A stretch of DNA of 11,058 bases from NCBI GenBank assembly GCA_038231295.1, contig JBBRLP010000159.1, positions 1-11,058 on the forward strand, read 5' to 3'. Shown here piece by piece: positions 1 to 6,672 of the stretch. The translations under genes and the position numbers were made by a program. The number at the start of each line of letters is the position of its first letter. Position 1 is the first letter of the stretch. The notes under the pieces were generated by a model. The model ran no database searches. It was not told the origin of the DNA and was given only the letters and a program-made list of their open reading frames with translations. The stretch is from JANXLO01 sp038231295 (GTDB taxonomy: Bacteria; Armatimonadota; Chthonomonadetes; Chthonomonadales; Chthonomonadaceae).

Positions 1-1
1 G

Positions 2-139
2 CATCATGAGATTGCGGTACGCAGTCACCAGAAAGTGAAGGCTCTCAAAAGTGCGGTGGACACGGCGCTGATCAAGAAAGCGAACGCTCTCTTGGCCGCC
101 CAGATAGAAACTACGAACGAACTATGTCCGGCTACTTAG
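2..139 (+). CDS. C-terminal fragment of an unrecognised protein
   Basis: An open frame enters from the left edge and stops at TAG 137-139. The visible 45 residues are charged and alanine/leucine rich, probably helical, ending in NELCPAT. I recognise no family. They do not look like the hydrophobic N-terminus expected for the acyltransferase frame that continues in the same register after the stop. The fragment is therefore more likely the end of a separate or inserted gene, for example part of a mobile element to the left. It could also be non-coding sequence that happens to be open, since 45 codons prove little. Confidence 0.3.
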   Translation, partial: HHEIAVRSHQKVKALKSAVDTALIKKANALLAAQIETTNELCPAT

Positions 140-1219
140 CACGAGGAGCAGAGACCGGTCGCGCCGCTGCTGAAAAGGCTGCTGCCCCTGTTTTCCTGGG
201 GAGGGTTCGCAGTCTCGATCTTCATTGTCCTTTCGGGCTACTGCCTGATGCTGCCGGTGGCGCGTTCTGCGGACGGGCAACTGCGCGGCGGGGCCAGGGA
301 GTATCTTAAACGCCGGGCATGGCGCATTCTGCCGCCCTACTATATCGCCCTCGTCGCATCGCTGCTGCTGATCGCCATTATTCCCTGGCTCCAGCATGAG
401 ACCGGTATCAACACGCTGACCTCGCTGCCCGCATTCACGCCCGGAGTTATTCTCTCCCATCTCTTTCTGGTGCACAACCTCCACGGGGCCTGGGTGTATC
501 GAATCAACAGTCCTCTCTGGACGGTCGCGACGGAGTGGCAGATCTATTTTCTGTTTCCCGCCCTGTTGCTGCCCGCGTGGCGGCGCTTCGGAGTTCCCGG
601 CGCTGTCCTCGTTGGATTCATCCTTGGCCTGGGCATCCATTTTGTCTTTCACGGCCATTACGACCTGGCCGCGCCCTGGTTCATTGGGCTGTTCGCGCTG
701 GGAATGGCAGGAGCGGCCATTAACTTCTCGAAAGGTCCGCTGGAAACCCTGCTGCGGAACCGCGTTCCCTGGGGAACGCTGGCGCTGGTACTGACCGGCC
801 TGCTCATACTGCTGGCCTCCCGTCTGACCAACAAATACCTGCCGCATCTGGAGATACTGACGGGCATCTGCGCTACCTGCTTCCTCATCTACTGCGCCCG
901 ACGCCAGGCGGAGAGTTCCGCCGAGAACGCTTTGCCGCTGCGCCTGTTGAACTCTCGCTGGGCCGTGACTCTGGGCGGCTTCTCCTATAGTCTCTATCTC
1001 ACCCACTACGTGATCCTGAATATCGTTCATGGCCTTGCCAATCAGATCCCCTCGCCTACCGTAGAGTGTCTCGTGATGCTCACCGTAGGCGTCCTGACTT
1101 CGGTGGCGGTCGCCTATCTCTTCTACCTCTGCTTTGAACGGCGATTCACTCCAGGATATAAAAGCGCGGAAACAACCCGGCAAAACGCCAGGGCGACCTC
1201 CGAATCGCCGGGAGTTTGA
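140..1219 (+). pseudogene. Acyltransferase-3 (OafA/NodX-type) membrane protein, 5'-truncated
   Basis: The frame gives 359 codons of a multi-pass acyltransferase-3 (AT3) protein. This family moves acyl groups onto surface sugars or lipids from within the membrane. Visible family signatures are the second helix ending in LSGYCLMLP (about 227-256), a basic RRAWRILPPYY segment after it, SPLWTVATEW (509-538) matching the family's LWxxxxE motif, a run of further hydrophobic helices, and the C-terminal FSYSLYLTHY (980-1009). The frame is open back to 140, where it meets a TAG, and 140-247 has no ATG, GTG or TTG. The homology starts well before the only internal ATG (248). The codon at 140 is His, about where the family's catalytic His at the end of helix 1 is expected, so helix 1 and the start codon are missing. 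I infer a decapitated, probably non-functional gene. A start at 248 would lose the second helix too. Its stop lies 34 bp from the convergent kinase stop, and I see no terminator hairpin between them. Confidence 0.75.
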
Positions 1220-1253
1220 ATCCGCTGGCTTCGCTGTCCAAACCGGGGAGAAC

Positions 1254-3023
1254 TCAGTAGGTTTCAGAGTCTTCTGTGGGCAGCGAGATCGGGAAAGTCA
1301 CCACAACTCGCCCGCCGCCCTGGGAACGGTTCTCATAGGAGACACTGCCGCGCAGGTCGTAGCGGGCGGTGCTGTCTATGAGGGAGAGGCCCGTATTCGA
1401 CGCGGTGTGCCAGTCGAAATCCGGGGGGAAACCGGGGCCGTCGTCGCAGACTTCCAGACGGACCAAGCCTCTGTCTGCGGTCAGAGTGACCTCAATATCG
1501 CCGCGTCCGTGCTTGACGGCGTTGCTGACGATCTCGGAGACGAGAAGCGTCAGTGCGGTCACGGCTCCCACCGGCAGGATGACATCTACCGCTTCATAGC
1601 GAATGGGCCGTCCTCCAGTATTGGCTTGCAGCAGGGGAAGCAGATCGTCCAGAACGCCCTGGCTGGACAGCACATTGGTATGGGCATTCGCGGCAGCCTG
1701 TCGTGTGAGAAGGTCGTGGATGGCCGCCAGAGAGCGGGTGTGCAGGCCAATGCGCGTCATCGCCGCCACCGGGACAGTGTCTGCGCTGTCTTCAATCTGC
1801 ACTTCTACCAGCGCACTGATGATCTGAAGATTGTTTTTGACGCGATGATGGGTCTCGCGAATAGAACGCTGGAGCCGGGCATTCAGTGCCTGAATCTCGT
1901 GAAGGTATTGCACACGTTCGGTGATGTCGGTCGTGGTTCCGATCCACTCACGCACCTGTCCCGCTTCGTCTGTAAGCGGAACTCCCCGCGCCAGGGCATT
2001 ACGATAGCGTCCATCCCGATGACGCAGGCGGTACTCGCACTCGTAGAGGGTCTGCGCCTGAACGCATTTCTCCCAGACATCGCGCACGTGCGGGCGGTCT
2101 TTGGGATGAATCGCCTTCAGCCAGCCCCATCCGGCGTACTCTTCCTGCGTCTGCCCGGTAAACTGCCCCCAGGATTCCATCGGCTTGACGTTCGCGCCGG
2201 AGGCGTCGGTACTCCATATAACCTGGGCGGTGGCGAAGGCCAGGACCCGGTACCGCTCTTCGCTGGCCCGCAGCGCGTTTTCGGCCTGTTTTTGCTGAGA
2301 GATGTCGAGGATGAGCGAGGCCCCTTCGTTGGCCGAATCCTCGAAGAGCGCTCCGCCGATGAGAATGGGAAGGCGGCTGCCGTCTTTGCGAAAATACTCT
2401 TTCTCGTAGGGGGAGCCGCTGCGACGGTGGCGAATCTCCTCGACGCCCTCGTCGTTGCGTTCGCGCCATTCCGGCGGCGTCATCTCTTTCCAGTTCAGGA
2501 GACCCGCCGCGAGGTCTTCCCGCGTGTAGCCTACCATTTTCAGGAACAGATCGTTGGCATCGGTAATCCGACCCGTATCCAGATTCCAGTGGATAATGCC
2601 GATGACATTGGCATCGAAGAGACGCCGTGCGCGTCCTTCCGAAATCGCCAGCGCGTTTTCGGCCTGCTTTTGCGCGGTAATATCGCGCAGAATAGAGAGA
2701 TGGCGGTCGGCAGCCAGACGACAGGCGGTGTAGGAGACGATACGCGGTTCGGTATCCGCCCGGATAAACGCGAACTCCCCGGCCTGACGGCCGTGCAGAA
2801 GGTACTGCTGAAACTGCTCTGCCGCCGAGAGGTCTGAAGTCGTAATGAGGTCCTGGACAGACATCCGCAGTATCCGCTTCCGAGAGAAGCCGAGCAAATC
2901 GCAGGCGGCCTGATTCACTTCTACATAGCGTCCCTTATCGTCGGTCATCACCATCGCGTCCAGGCTATTCGCAAAGAGGGTCCAGAACAGTTCGTCCGTC
3001 AACCTTGTTATCTCCCGCCGCAT
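1254..3023 (-). CDS. Soluble triple-PAS sensor histidine kinase, HisKA_2 type
   Basis: This 589-residue kinase has three successive PAS/PAC sensor modules (about 10-118, 130-248, 255-372), the linkers ending in the usual DIT or DIS plus QKQAENAL. A HisKA_2 dimerisation/phosphoacceptor segment follows with THHRVKNNLQ (391-400; His393 is the likely phosphorylated residue), then an HATPase domain with N box EIVSNAVKHG (Asn501), G1 DDGPGF (528-532) and a GLSLID motif (545-550). It should autophosphorylate and pass the phosphate to a response regulator. No membrane segment or signal peptide is visible, so it probably senses a cytoplasmic or diffusible cue; the ligand cannot be read from sequence. 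No response regulator is adjacent, so it is an orphan here. The ATG at 3021-3023 has only a weak, very close GGGAA upstream. A good promoter sits just upstream, implying a leader of about 16 nt. HisKA_2 kinases are often linked to stress or light signalling, but I cannot assign this one. Confidence 0.93.
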   Translation of the reverse strand: MRREITRLTDELFWTLFANSLDAMVMTDDKGRYVEVNQAACDLLGFSRKRILRMSVQDLITTSDLSAAEQFQQYLLHGRQAGEFAFIRADTEPRIVSYTACRLAADRHLSILRDITAQKQAENALAISEGRARRLFDANVIGIIHWNLDTGRITDANDLFLKMVGYTREDLAAGLLNWKEMTPPEWRERNDEGVEEIRHRRSGSPYEKEYFRKDGSRLPILIGGALFEDSANEGASLILDISQQKQAENALRASEERYRVLAFATAQVIWSTDASGANVKPMESWGQFTGQTQEEYAGWGWLKAIHPKDRPHVRDVWEKCVQAQTLYECEYRLRHRDGRYRNALARGVPLTDEAGQVREWIGTTTDITERVQYLHEIQALNARLQRSIRETHHRVKNNLQIISALVEVQIEDSADTVPVAAMTRIGLHTRSLAAIHDLLTRQAAANAHTNVLSSQGVLDDLLPLLQANTGGRPIRYEAVDVILPVGAVTALTLLVSEIVSNAVKHGRGDIEVTLTADRGLVRLEVCDDGPGFPPDFDWHTASNTGLSLIDSTARYDLRGSVSYENRSQGGGRVVVTFPISLPTEDSETY

Positions 3024-3045
3024 TTCCCAGCAATTAACTGGCGCT

Positions 3046-3074
3046 ATTATATCGTATGAACAGGAAAATGGGAA
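3046..3074 (-). promoter_or_regulatory. Sigma-70-type promoter of the histidine kinase gene
   Basis: On the minus strand, TATAAT (3051-3046) is a perfect -10 box. TTCCCA (3074-3069) is a 4/6 match to TTGACA at a 17-bp spacing. The predicted start is near 3039, only about 16 nt before the kinase ATG. The location in the divergent gap and the exact -10 support it; there is no experimental evidence. Confidence 0.6.
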
Positions 3075-3124
3075 GTCTGCACAGCAATACGCTCGCGACG
3101 CATAGGACGGATTTTTTGTCGTGG

Positions 3125-3180
3125 GCAGTCTGCCGGGAGACTGACTGCTCGCAGGAGGCCCTTCGGAAGGGCCGAAGGGA
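3125..3180 (+). promoter_or_regulatory. Structured lipB leader with possible ribosome-site sequestration
   Basis: Two hairpin systems precede the lipB start. GCAGTC (3125-3130) can pair with GACTGC (3143-3148), or the overlapping AGTCT (3127-3131) with AGACT (3137-3141). Next, GGCCCTT (3157-3163) pairs with AAGGGCC (3167-3173) around a CGG loop. The six bases CCCTTC (3159-3164) are complementary to two copies of GAAGGG, at 3166-3171 and 3174-3179. The second copy is the purine-rich ribosome-binding sequence of lipB, 9 nt before its ATG. The pairing choice could therefore expose or hide that site. It could also simply be a short palindromic repeat; regulation is my inference. Confidence 0.4.
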
Positions 3181-3189
3181 CAAGAACGA

Positions 3190-3867
3190 ATGACAGCCGA
3201 AATGCGAGTAGAGTGGCTGGGGTGCAGAGACTATCGGGCGGCATGGGACTTGCAGCGCGAACGGGCGGCGCAGCGACTGGCAGGCGACATTCCCGACACC
3301 CTGCTCCTTCTGGAACACCCGCCGACGCTGACCCTGGGCCGCGCCGCCGACCGCTCGCATATCGTGGCGGCAGCAGAGACACTGGAGCGCGAGGGCGTCG
3401 CTGTCATTGAGAGTGACCGGGGCGGAGACGTGACCTATCATGGGCCGGGACAGCTTGTCGGCTATCCCATTTTCAATCTGCGCGAAACGCCCCACACGCC
3501 CGACCTGCACCGCTATGTCCGCAATATCGAAGAGACGATGATCCGCACCGTCGCGGCCTTCGGCATTCCGGCGGGCCGCTTTCCCGGCTATCCCGGCGTC
3601 TGGACGGGTCTCGACACGCCGCATCCTACCAAGATCGCCGCGCTCGGCATCCGTCTCAGCCGCTGGATCACCCATCATGGTTTTGCCCTGAATGTCCAGA
3701 CCGACCTGTCGCATTTCGACCTGATTGTTCCCTGCGGCATCCACGACTACGGCGTCACGTCCCTGACTCGTCTTCTCGGTCGTCCCGTCACCCTCGACGA
3801 AGTGCGTCCGATTGTCGTCAATGCCTTCACGGAGGTATTCAACCTGTCTCTGGAGAATTCGCAGTAA
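3190..3867 (+). CDS. lipB: Lipoyl(octanoyl) transferase LipB
   Basis: LipB transfers octanoate from octanoyl-acyl carrier protein to the lipoyl domains of 2-oxoacid dehydrogenases and the glycine cleavage H protein, the step before sulfur insertion by LipA. The 225-residue length fits the family. The signature RGGDVTYHGPGQLVGYPI begins at Arg77 (His84 conserved), PTKIAALGIRLSRWITHHG carries the catalytic Lys148, and IVPCGI carries the catalytic Cys182. The acyl-binding core appears complete. ATG 3190 follows GAAGGGA (3174-3180) at a usable distance; a second ATG at 3202 is possible but lies further from that site. It is transcribed away from the kinase. lipA is not in the window, and a heavily structured repeat region starts 4 bp after the stop. 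Confidence 0.96.
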   Translation: MTAEMRVEWLGCRDYRAAWDLQRERAAQRLAGDIPDTLLLLEHPPTLTLGRAADRSHIVAAAETLEREGVAVIESDRGGDVTYHGPGQLVGYPIFNLRETPHTPDLHRYVRNIEETMIRTVAAFGIPAGRFPGYPGVWTGLDTPHPTKIAALGIRLSRWITHHGFALNVQTDLSHFDLIVPCGIHDYGVTSLTRLLGRPVTLDEVRPIVVNAFTEVFNLSLENSQ

Positions 3868-3887
3868 AGTCAAGTTGGCCGGAGGGG

Positions 3888-3936
3888 CTGGGGGTTGAAA
3901 ACCCTCGTCATGAAAGTGCAGACGTCTTCCAGACGG
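3888..3936 (+). repeat. Left arm of the 49-bp imperfect inverted repeat
   Basis: It matches the reverse complement of 4235-4283 at 44 of 49 positions, with 298 bp between the arms. It carries the GGGTT/AACCC and CGTCT/AGACG hairpins, so each arm can also fold on itself. Confidence 0.85.
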
Positions 3937-4033
3937 AACTGCACTAATCCCTTCCCTATCATTCTTCCTATCAAGTCAACCTGACAAGTACGAGCCTCAG
4001 ACCGCTTCGTCCGCAGGACGACCGCTTTTTCCA

Positions 4034-4057
4034 GCCCGGCACGTTCCTGTGCCGGGC
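4034..4057. repeat. Perfect 9-bp hairpin in the structured element
   Basis: GCCCGGCAC (4034-4042) pairs perfectly with GTGCCGGGC (4049-4057) around a 6-nt loop. No T-run follows, so a terminator is unlikely in this orientation. On the minus strand the stem is followed by a short A/G-rich run rather than a U tract. Confidence 0.8.
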
Positions 4058-4215
4058 AACGCACTCCGAAACCTGGCAGGTGGGCCGGGTACAAAAACGT
4101 ACCCGGCAAGAAAGTGCGGGCGTCCTGCGGACGCAATCTTCAGAAGCCAATTCTCGTCGGAGTGTCTGTTCTGGTGGGGTGGGGAACCACTTTCCGACAA
4201 CGCCCTCCGAAACCT
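4057..4215 (+). repeat. 18-bp direct repeat pair within the structured element
   Basis: CAACGCACTCCGAAACCT (4057-4074) recurs at 4198-4215 with one mismatch (A to C at the sixth copy position), copies starting 141 bp apart. A shorter echo, GGAAACCT, lies at 4282-4289 just outside the right arm. This suggests the element grew by internal duplication of a smaller unit. Confidence 0.75.
4084..4107. repeat. Second perfect 9-bp hairpin in the structured element
   Basis: GCCGGGTAC (4084-4092) pairs perfectly with GTACCCGGC (4099-4107) around the loop AAAAAC. Stem and loop lengths match the hairpin 27 bp upstream although the bases differ. Such a pattern would fit conserved structure rather than conserved sequence. 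Confidence 0.8.
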
Positions 4216-4234
4216 CTCAGTACAGAAGGCATTT

Positions 4235-4283
4235 CCGTCTGCAAGACGTTTGCACTTTAATGACGGGGGTTTTCAACCCCCGG
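4235..4283 (-). repeat. Right arm of the 49-bp imperfect inverted repeat
   Basis: Reverse-complement partner of 3888-3936. Its outer hairpin (4264-4282) has a perfect 8-bp stem and TTC loop. It looks like a terminator stem but is followed by GAAACC rather than a T-run. It ends 29 bp before the ribosome-binding site of the next gene. Confidence 0.85.
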
Positions 4284-4326
4284 AAACCTGCGAGGGGTTA
4301 CCCCCCAACCTAAAGGAGCCTTTCCC

Positions 4327-5565
4327 ATGTCGAACGAACCATCCAATCTCAGTCGTCGTGCGCTGCTGCGAGCCGCTTCGCTTGGAGCGCTGGGTCTGGG
4401 CGCGACTGCCGCGCAGGGGCAAGAGAAGGCGCAGGGCGACGTCCCGAAGCCGGAAGCCCTCAAAACCGAAGATCGCAACAAGAACAAATCCCTCCCGCGC
4501 CGACGCCTGGGCCGAACCAATATGCTGGTCACGACCATCGGTTCCGGCGGCGCGGGCATTACCGGGCCAGAGATTTTGCAGCGGGCCATCGAGAAGGGCA
4601 TCAACTACATTGATACCGCTCCGGCCTACGGCGACAGCGAGGACGTGTTCGGGGAGGTGATGAAGAGTTCCCGCGATCAGGTCTTCCTCGCGACGAAATG
4701 GGTGCCGCTCGGTGACTGGACGGTAGACCAGTGTCTCGAATCGCTGAACCGCAGCCTGAAAAAACTGAAGACCGACCATGTGGACTTGTTACAGCTTCAC
4801 AGCGTAGACACGAACCCGGCTATCAAAGGCACCCCCCGCGACGGCTACGTCCGCATAGACAACCCGAACCTGCACAAAGCGATGGAGAAGGCAAAGAAGG
4901 ATGGCAAGGTGCGTTATTTCGGCGTCTCCTCGCACAACCCACAGCGCAAAGACCTGCTGAAACACGCCATAGATACTGGCCTGTTCGACGCCATCCTCGT
5001 CGCATTCAACTACCTCAACTACGAGCAGAGTGGGATGCCGGAACTGCTGGCCTATGCCCACAAGAAAGACATCGGCGTCATCGGGATGAAGGCGAGCGCG
5101 GGCAATATGACCTTGAACGTCCCGAACGTCAAGCCGCTCACGGCGCAGTTGGCCTGGATGCTCTCGAAGGACATCCACACCATCATCAACTCCAAGACGG
5201 TCTTCAACGAGGATTTGCAGGACGCCTGCCTTGCCGCCGCGAAGATCAAACTCGCGCAGGCCGACCGGGACACGCTGGAGCGCTATGCCGCCGCCGTCCA
5301 CAACGACTACTGCCGGGGCTGCGGTCACGTCTGCGAATCGGCCTGTCCTGCCGACGTGCGTATCGCCGACATCCTGCGCTTCGAGATGTATCACAAGCAC
5401 TATGGCGGCGGGCATCAGGAGTTCGCCCGCACCTCCTACGCGGAACTGGCAGCGGACGAGCGCGTCCTGCACTCCTGCCACGACTGCCGCAAGTGCGAGG
5501 AAGCCTGCCCCTACACCCTGCCCATCGTGGACAAACTGCACTACGTCGAGCGCGAACTGGCCTGA
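4327..5565 (+). CDS. Tat-exported aldo/keto reductase with two C-terminal 4Fe-4S motifs
   Basis: This 412-residue NAD(P)H-dependent oxidoreductase resembles the COG1453-type aldo/keto reductases. The N-terminus is a twin-arginine signal: SRRALLRAA (Arg10-Arg11) and a glycine/alanine-rich hydrophobic stretch, with a plausible cleavage site near residue 31. The barrel spans about 57-315 and has the catalytic tetrad candidates Asp96 and Tyr101 (DTAPAYGDSED), Lys124 (ATKW) and His158 (LLQLHS). A ferredoxin-like tail has Cys329/332/336/340 (CRGCGHVCESACP) and Cys384/387/390/394 (CHDCRKCEEACP), probably two iron-sulfur clusters. Export of a folded, cofactor-loaded enzyme is just what Tat does. AAGGAG (4313-4318) lies 8 nt before ATG 4327, so the start is secure. 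The substrate is unknown. The gene sits directly behind the structured repeat, which must contain or displace its promoter. Confidence 0.94.
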   Translation: MSNEPSNLSRRALLRAASLGALGLGATAAQGQEKAQGDVPKPEALKTEDRNKNKSLPRRRLGRTNMLVTTIGSGGAGITGPEILQRAIEKGINYIDTAPAYGDSEDVFGEVMKSSRDQVFLATKWVPLGDWTVDQCLESLNRSLKKLKTDHVDLLQLHSVDTNPAIKGTPRDGYVRIDNPNLHKAMEKAKKDGKVRYFGVSSHNPQRKDLLKHAIDTGLFDAILVAFNYLNYEQSGMPELLAYAHKKDIGVIGMKASAGNMTLNVPNVKPLTAQLAWMLSKDIHTIINSKTVFNEDLQDACLAAAKIKLAQADRDTLERYAAAVHNDYCRGCGHVCESACPADVRIADILRFEMYHKHYGGGHQEFARTSYAELAADERVLHSCHDCRKCEEACPYTLPIVDKLHYVERELA

Positions 5566-5601
5566 AGGGAAAATAGCCGCCCCCCAATTTCGCCCCCCGG
5601 C

Positions 5602-5617
5602 CCCCCAATTCTGGGGG
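5602..5617 (+). terminator. C-rich/G-rich hairpin after the aldo/keto reductase gene
   Basis: CCCCCA (5602-5607) pairs with TGGGGG (5612-5617) around ATTC, 36 bp after the stop. The stem is strong but no T-run follows, so efficient intrinsic termination is doubtful. The preceding bases repeat CCCCCCAATT, giving a low-complexity C-rich patch from 5579. Confidence 0.35.
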
Positions 5618-5679
5618 AGTAGGCATTTTCATGCGATAGGGTACACGCAGGGCATCAAAGCCTGACAAGGAGAGTGGAT

Positions 5680-6672
5680 TTGATTGATAAAGAGTTTTTG
5701 AAGACGCTGTCGGAGGTTCCGTCGGTGGGAACGGCCTGCCTGCCCGCGATGAACCTGCTGGCGGAGCGGTTCGGGAGCGGCTACGACCGGACGTTTGTCT
5801 CGGACGGCTTCTGCCTGTTCCAGAAGGCAGGCGCGGGGCCGTCCGCCCTCAAAGTGGTCTTTGTGGCCCATGTGGACGAGGTCGGGGGCTGCGTCTACGG
5901 CAAGCACAACGACCTCGGCTTTCTGACGCGGGCTTGGGGCAACGACCCGGACATCTTCGCGGACGCGAAACTACAGGCATTCGACTATCTGGCGGAGAGC
6001 GGCGCGGAGGCGTTCGCGGTGCAGGGCGAAGTGGCGGAGGTAAAGGGCGAGGAGCGGATGCTGCTCTATGGCGACCCTATCCGTCCCTATCGCACTGGCT
6101 GGACGTTCCGACAGGAGACGACCTTCGACGGTGACACGATAGACGGCAAGGCCCTCGACCCCCGCGTCACGGCCTACGCGGTAATGGAGACGGTGCTGGC
6201 GCTGGACACGCCGGAGGTCGGGGCGCTGTTCGTGATGGCGGAGGAGTGCGCGATGGATGTGGCCCGTAAAGCGGTCACGTTCCTGCAAAAGAACGCGCCC
6301 GCGCTCAGTCTGATCGCCAACGCCGATGTGCCGGGGATTCAGAATATCGGGGAGGGACGGCTGGAGATGCCCGCTATTCGCATCTTCGAGGGCCGCAACT
6401 TCATAGACCCCATGTTCGGTATTCGGGTCGCCGAGGTGATGGAGCGGCAGGGCGTGGAGTTTCACCTGTCGGCAGCCCGCAGCGGCAGTCAGACGCTGCT
6501 CTTCTCGCCGCTCGCGCCCACGCTCTCCATCGCCCTGCCAAGCGCGGGTGTCCACCTGCCCCGCGTCCTGATGAGTCTCCAGGGAACAGAGCGCTGCATC
6601 GCTCTCCTCAAAGCCATCGGCGCGAACGCCCTCGACGGAAGTCTCACTTTCCCGTCCCGCCTATACTCATGA
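5680..6672 (+). CDS. M42-family (glutamyl aminopeptidase/cellulase-M type) metallopeptidase
   Basis: This is a cytosolic di-metal aminopeptidase-like protein of about 330 residues, a normal family length. Counting from the upstream GTG at 5674 (residue 1), metal-site candidates in family order are His66 and Asp68 (AHVDEVGG), Asp162 (KALDPRVTAY; the usual form is KALDDRxG), Glu190-Glu191 (AEECAM; usually QEEVG), Asp218 (NADVPG) and His294 (AGVHLPRV, the position of the family's HSPxE). All ligands appear present, but several motifs are diverged, so substrate range could differ. AAGGAG (5667-5672) is 1 nt from GTG 5674 but 7 nt from TTG 5680, so I prefer TTG 5680. The stop overlaps the next ATG (ATGA), making an operon with the NHL protein. 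Confidence 0.87.
   Translation: MIDKEFLKTLSEVPSVGTACLPAMNLLAERFGSGYDRTFVSDGFCLFQKAGAGPSALKVVFVAHVDEVGGCVYGKHNDLGFLTRAWGNDPDIFADAKLQAFDYLAESGAEAFAVQGEVAEVKGEERMLLYGDPIRPYRTGWTFRQETTFDGDTIDGKALDPRVTAYAVMETVLALDTPEVGALFVMAEECAMDVARKAVTFLQKNAPALSLIANADVPGIQNIGEGRLEMPAIRIFEGRNFIDPMFGIRVAEVMERQGVEFHLSAARSGSQTLLFSPLAPTLSIALPSAGVHLPRVLMSLQGTERCIALLKAIGANALDGSLTFPSRLYS

Larger units (their letters stand above)
3871..4283. repeat. Structured intergenic repeat element with 49-bp inverted repeat
   Basis: This stretch between lipB and the aldo/keto reductase gene has no convincing gene but much symmetry. Arms 3888-3936 and 4235-4283 are reverse complements over 49 bp with 5 mismatches. Inside and in the arms lie small palindromes: GGGTT-GAA-AACCC (3892-3904), CGTCT-TCC-AGACG (3923-3935), CGTCC-GCA-GGACG (4008-4020), two perfect 9-bp stems with 6-nt loops (4034-4057, 4084-4107), GCGTCC-TGC-GGACGC (4120-4134), CGTCT-GCA-AGACG (4236-4248) and CGGGGGTT-TTC-AACCCCCG (4264-4282). 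A unit beginning AAAGTGC and running into a CGTC hairpin occurs at 3913-3935, 4111-4133 and, reversed, 4236-4258. I see no transposase, no clear target duplication and no U-run after any stem. It could be a non-autonomous mobile repeat, a cluster of REP/BIME-like palindromes or a structured RNA. Its first 70 bp resemble part of the element at 7679-7928. Confidence 0.8.

Noticed and set aside
122..1183. A 353-codon minus-strand frame opposite the acyltransferase
   Set aside because: Its product is Gln/Arg/Gly rich without domain signals, while the plus strand shows clear acyltransferase-3 motifs.
1134..2837. A 567-codon plus-strand reading frame opposite the histidine kinase
   Set aside because: It is antisense to a kinase with complete PAS, HisKA_2 and ATPase motifs; its product is low in recognisable domains, and long antisense frames are common in GC-rich genes.
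3045..3050. Plus-strand TATTAT as a lipB promoter -10
   Set aside because: It is the opposite strand of the kinase TATAAT, with no acceptable -35 at 16-18 bp; lipB's promoter remains unidentified.
4264..4282. The 8-bp stem hairpin as an intrinsic terminator of lipB
   Set aside because: No T-run follows on either side, it lies about 400 bp from lipB, and it is part of the inverted-repeat arm.
3888..4283. CRISPR array
   Set aside because: Repeats are few, differ in spacing and orientation, and are internally palindromic; there are no evenly spaced unique spacers and no cas genes.
3870..4326. Small reading frames inside the structured element (e.g. frames containing NALRNL twice)
   Set aside because: The repeated peptide comes from the 18-bp direct repeat, the frames read through hairpins, and none has a ribosome-binding site or family resemblance.
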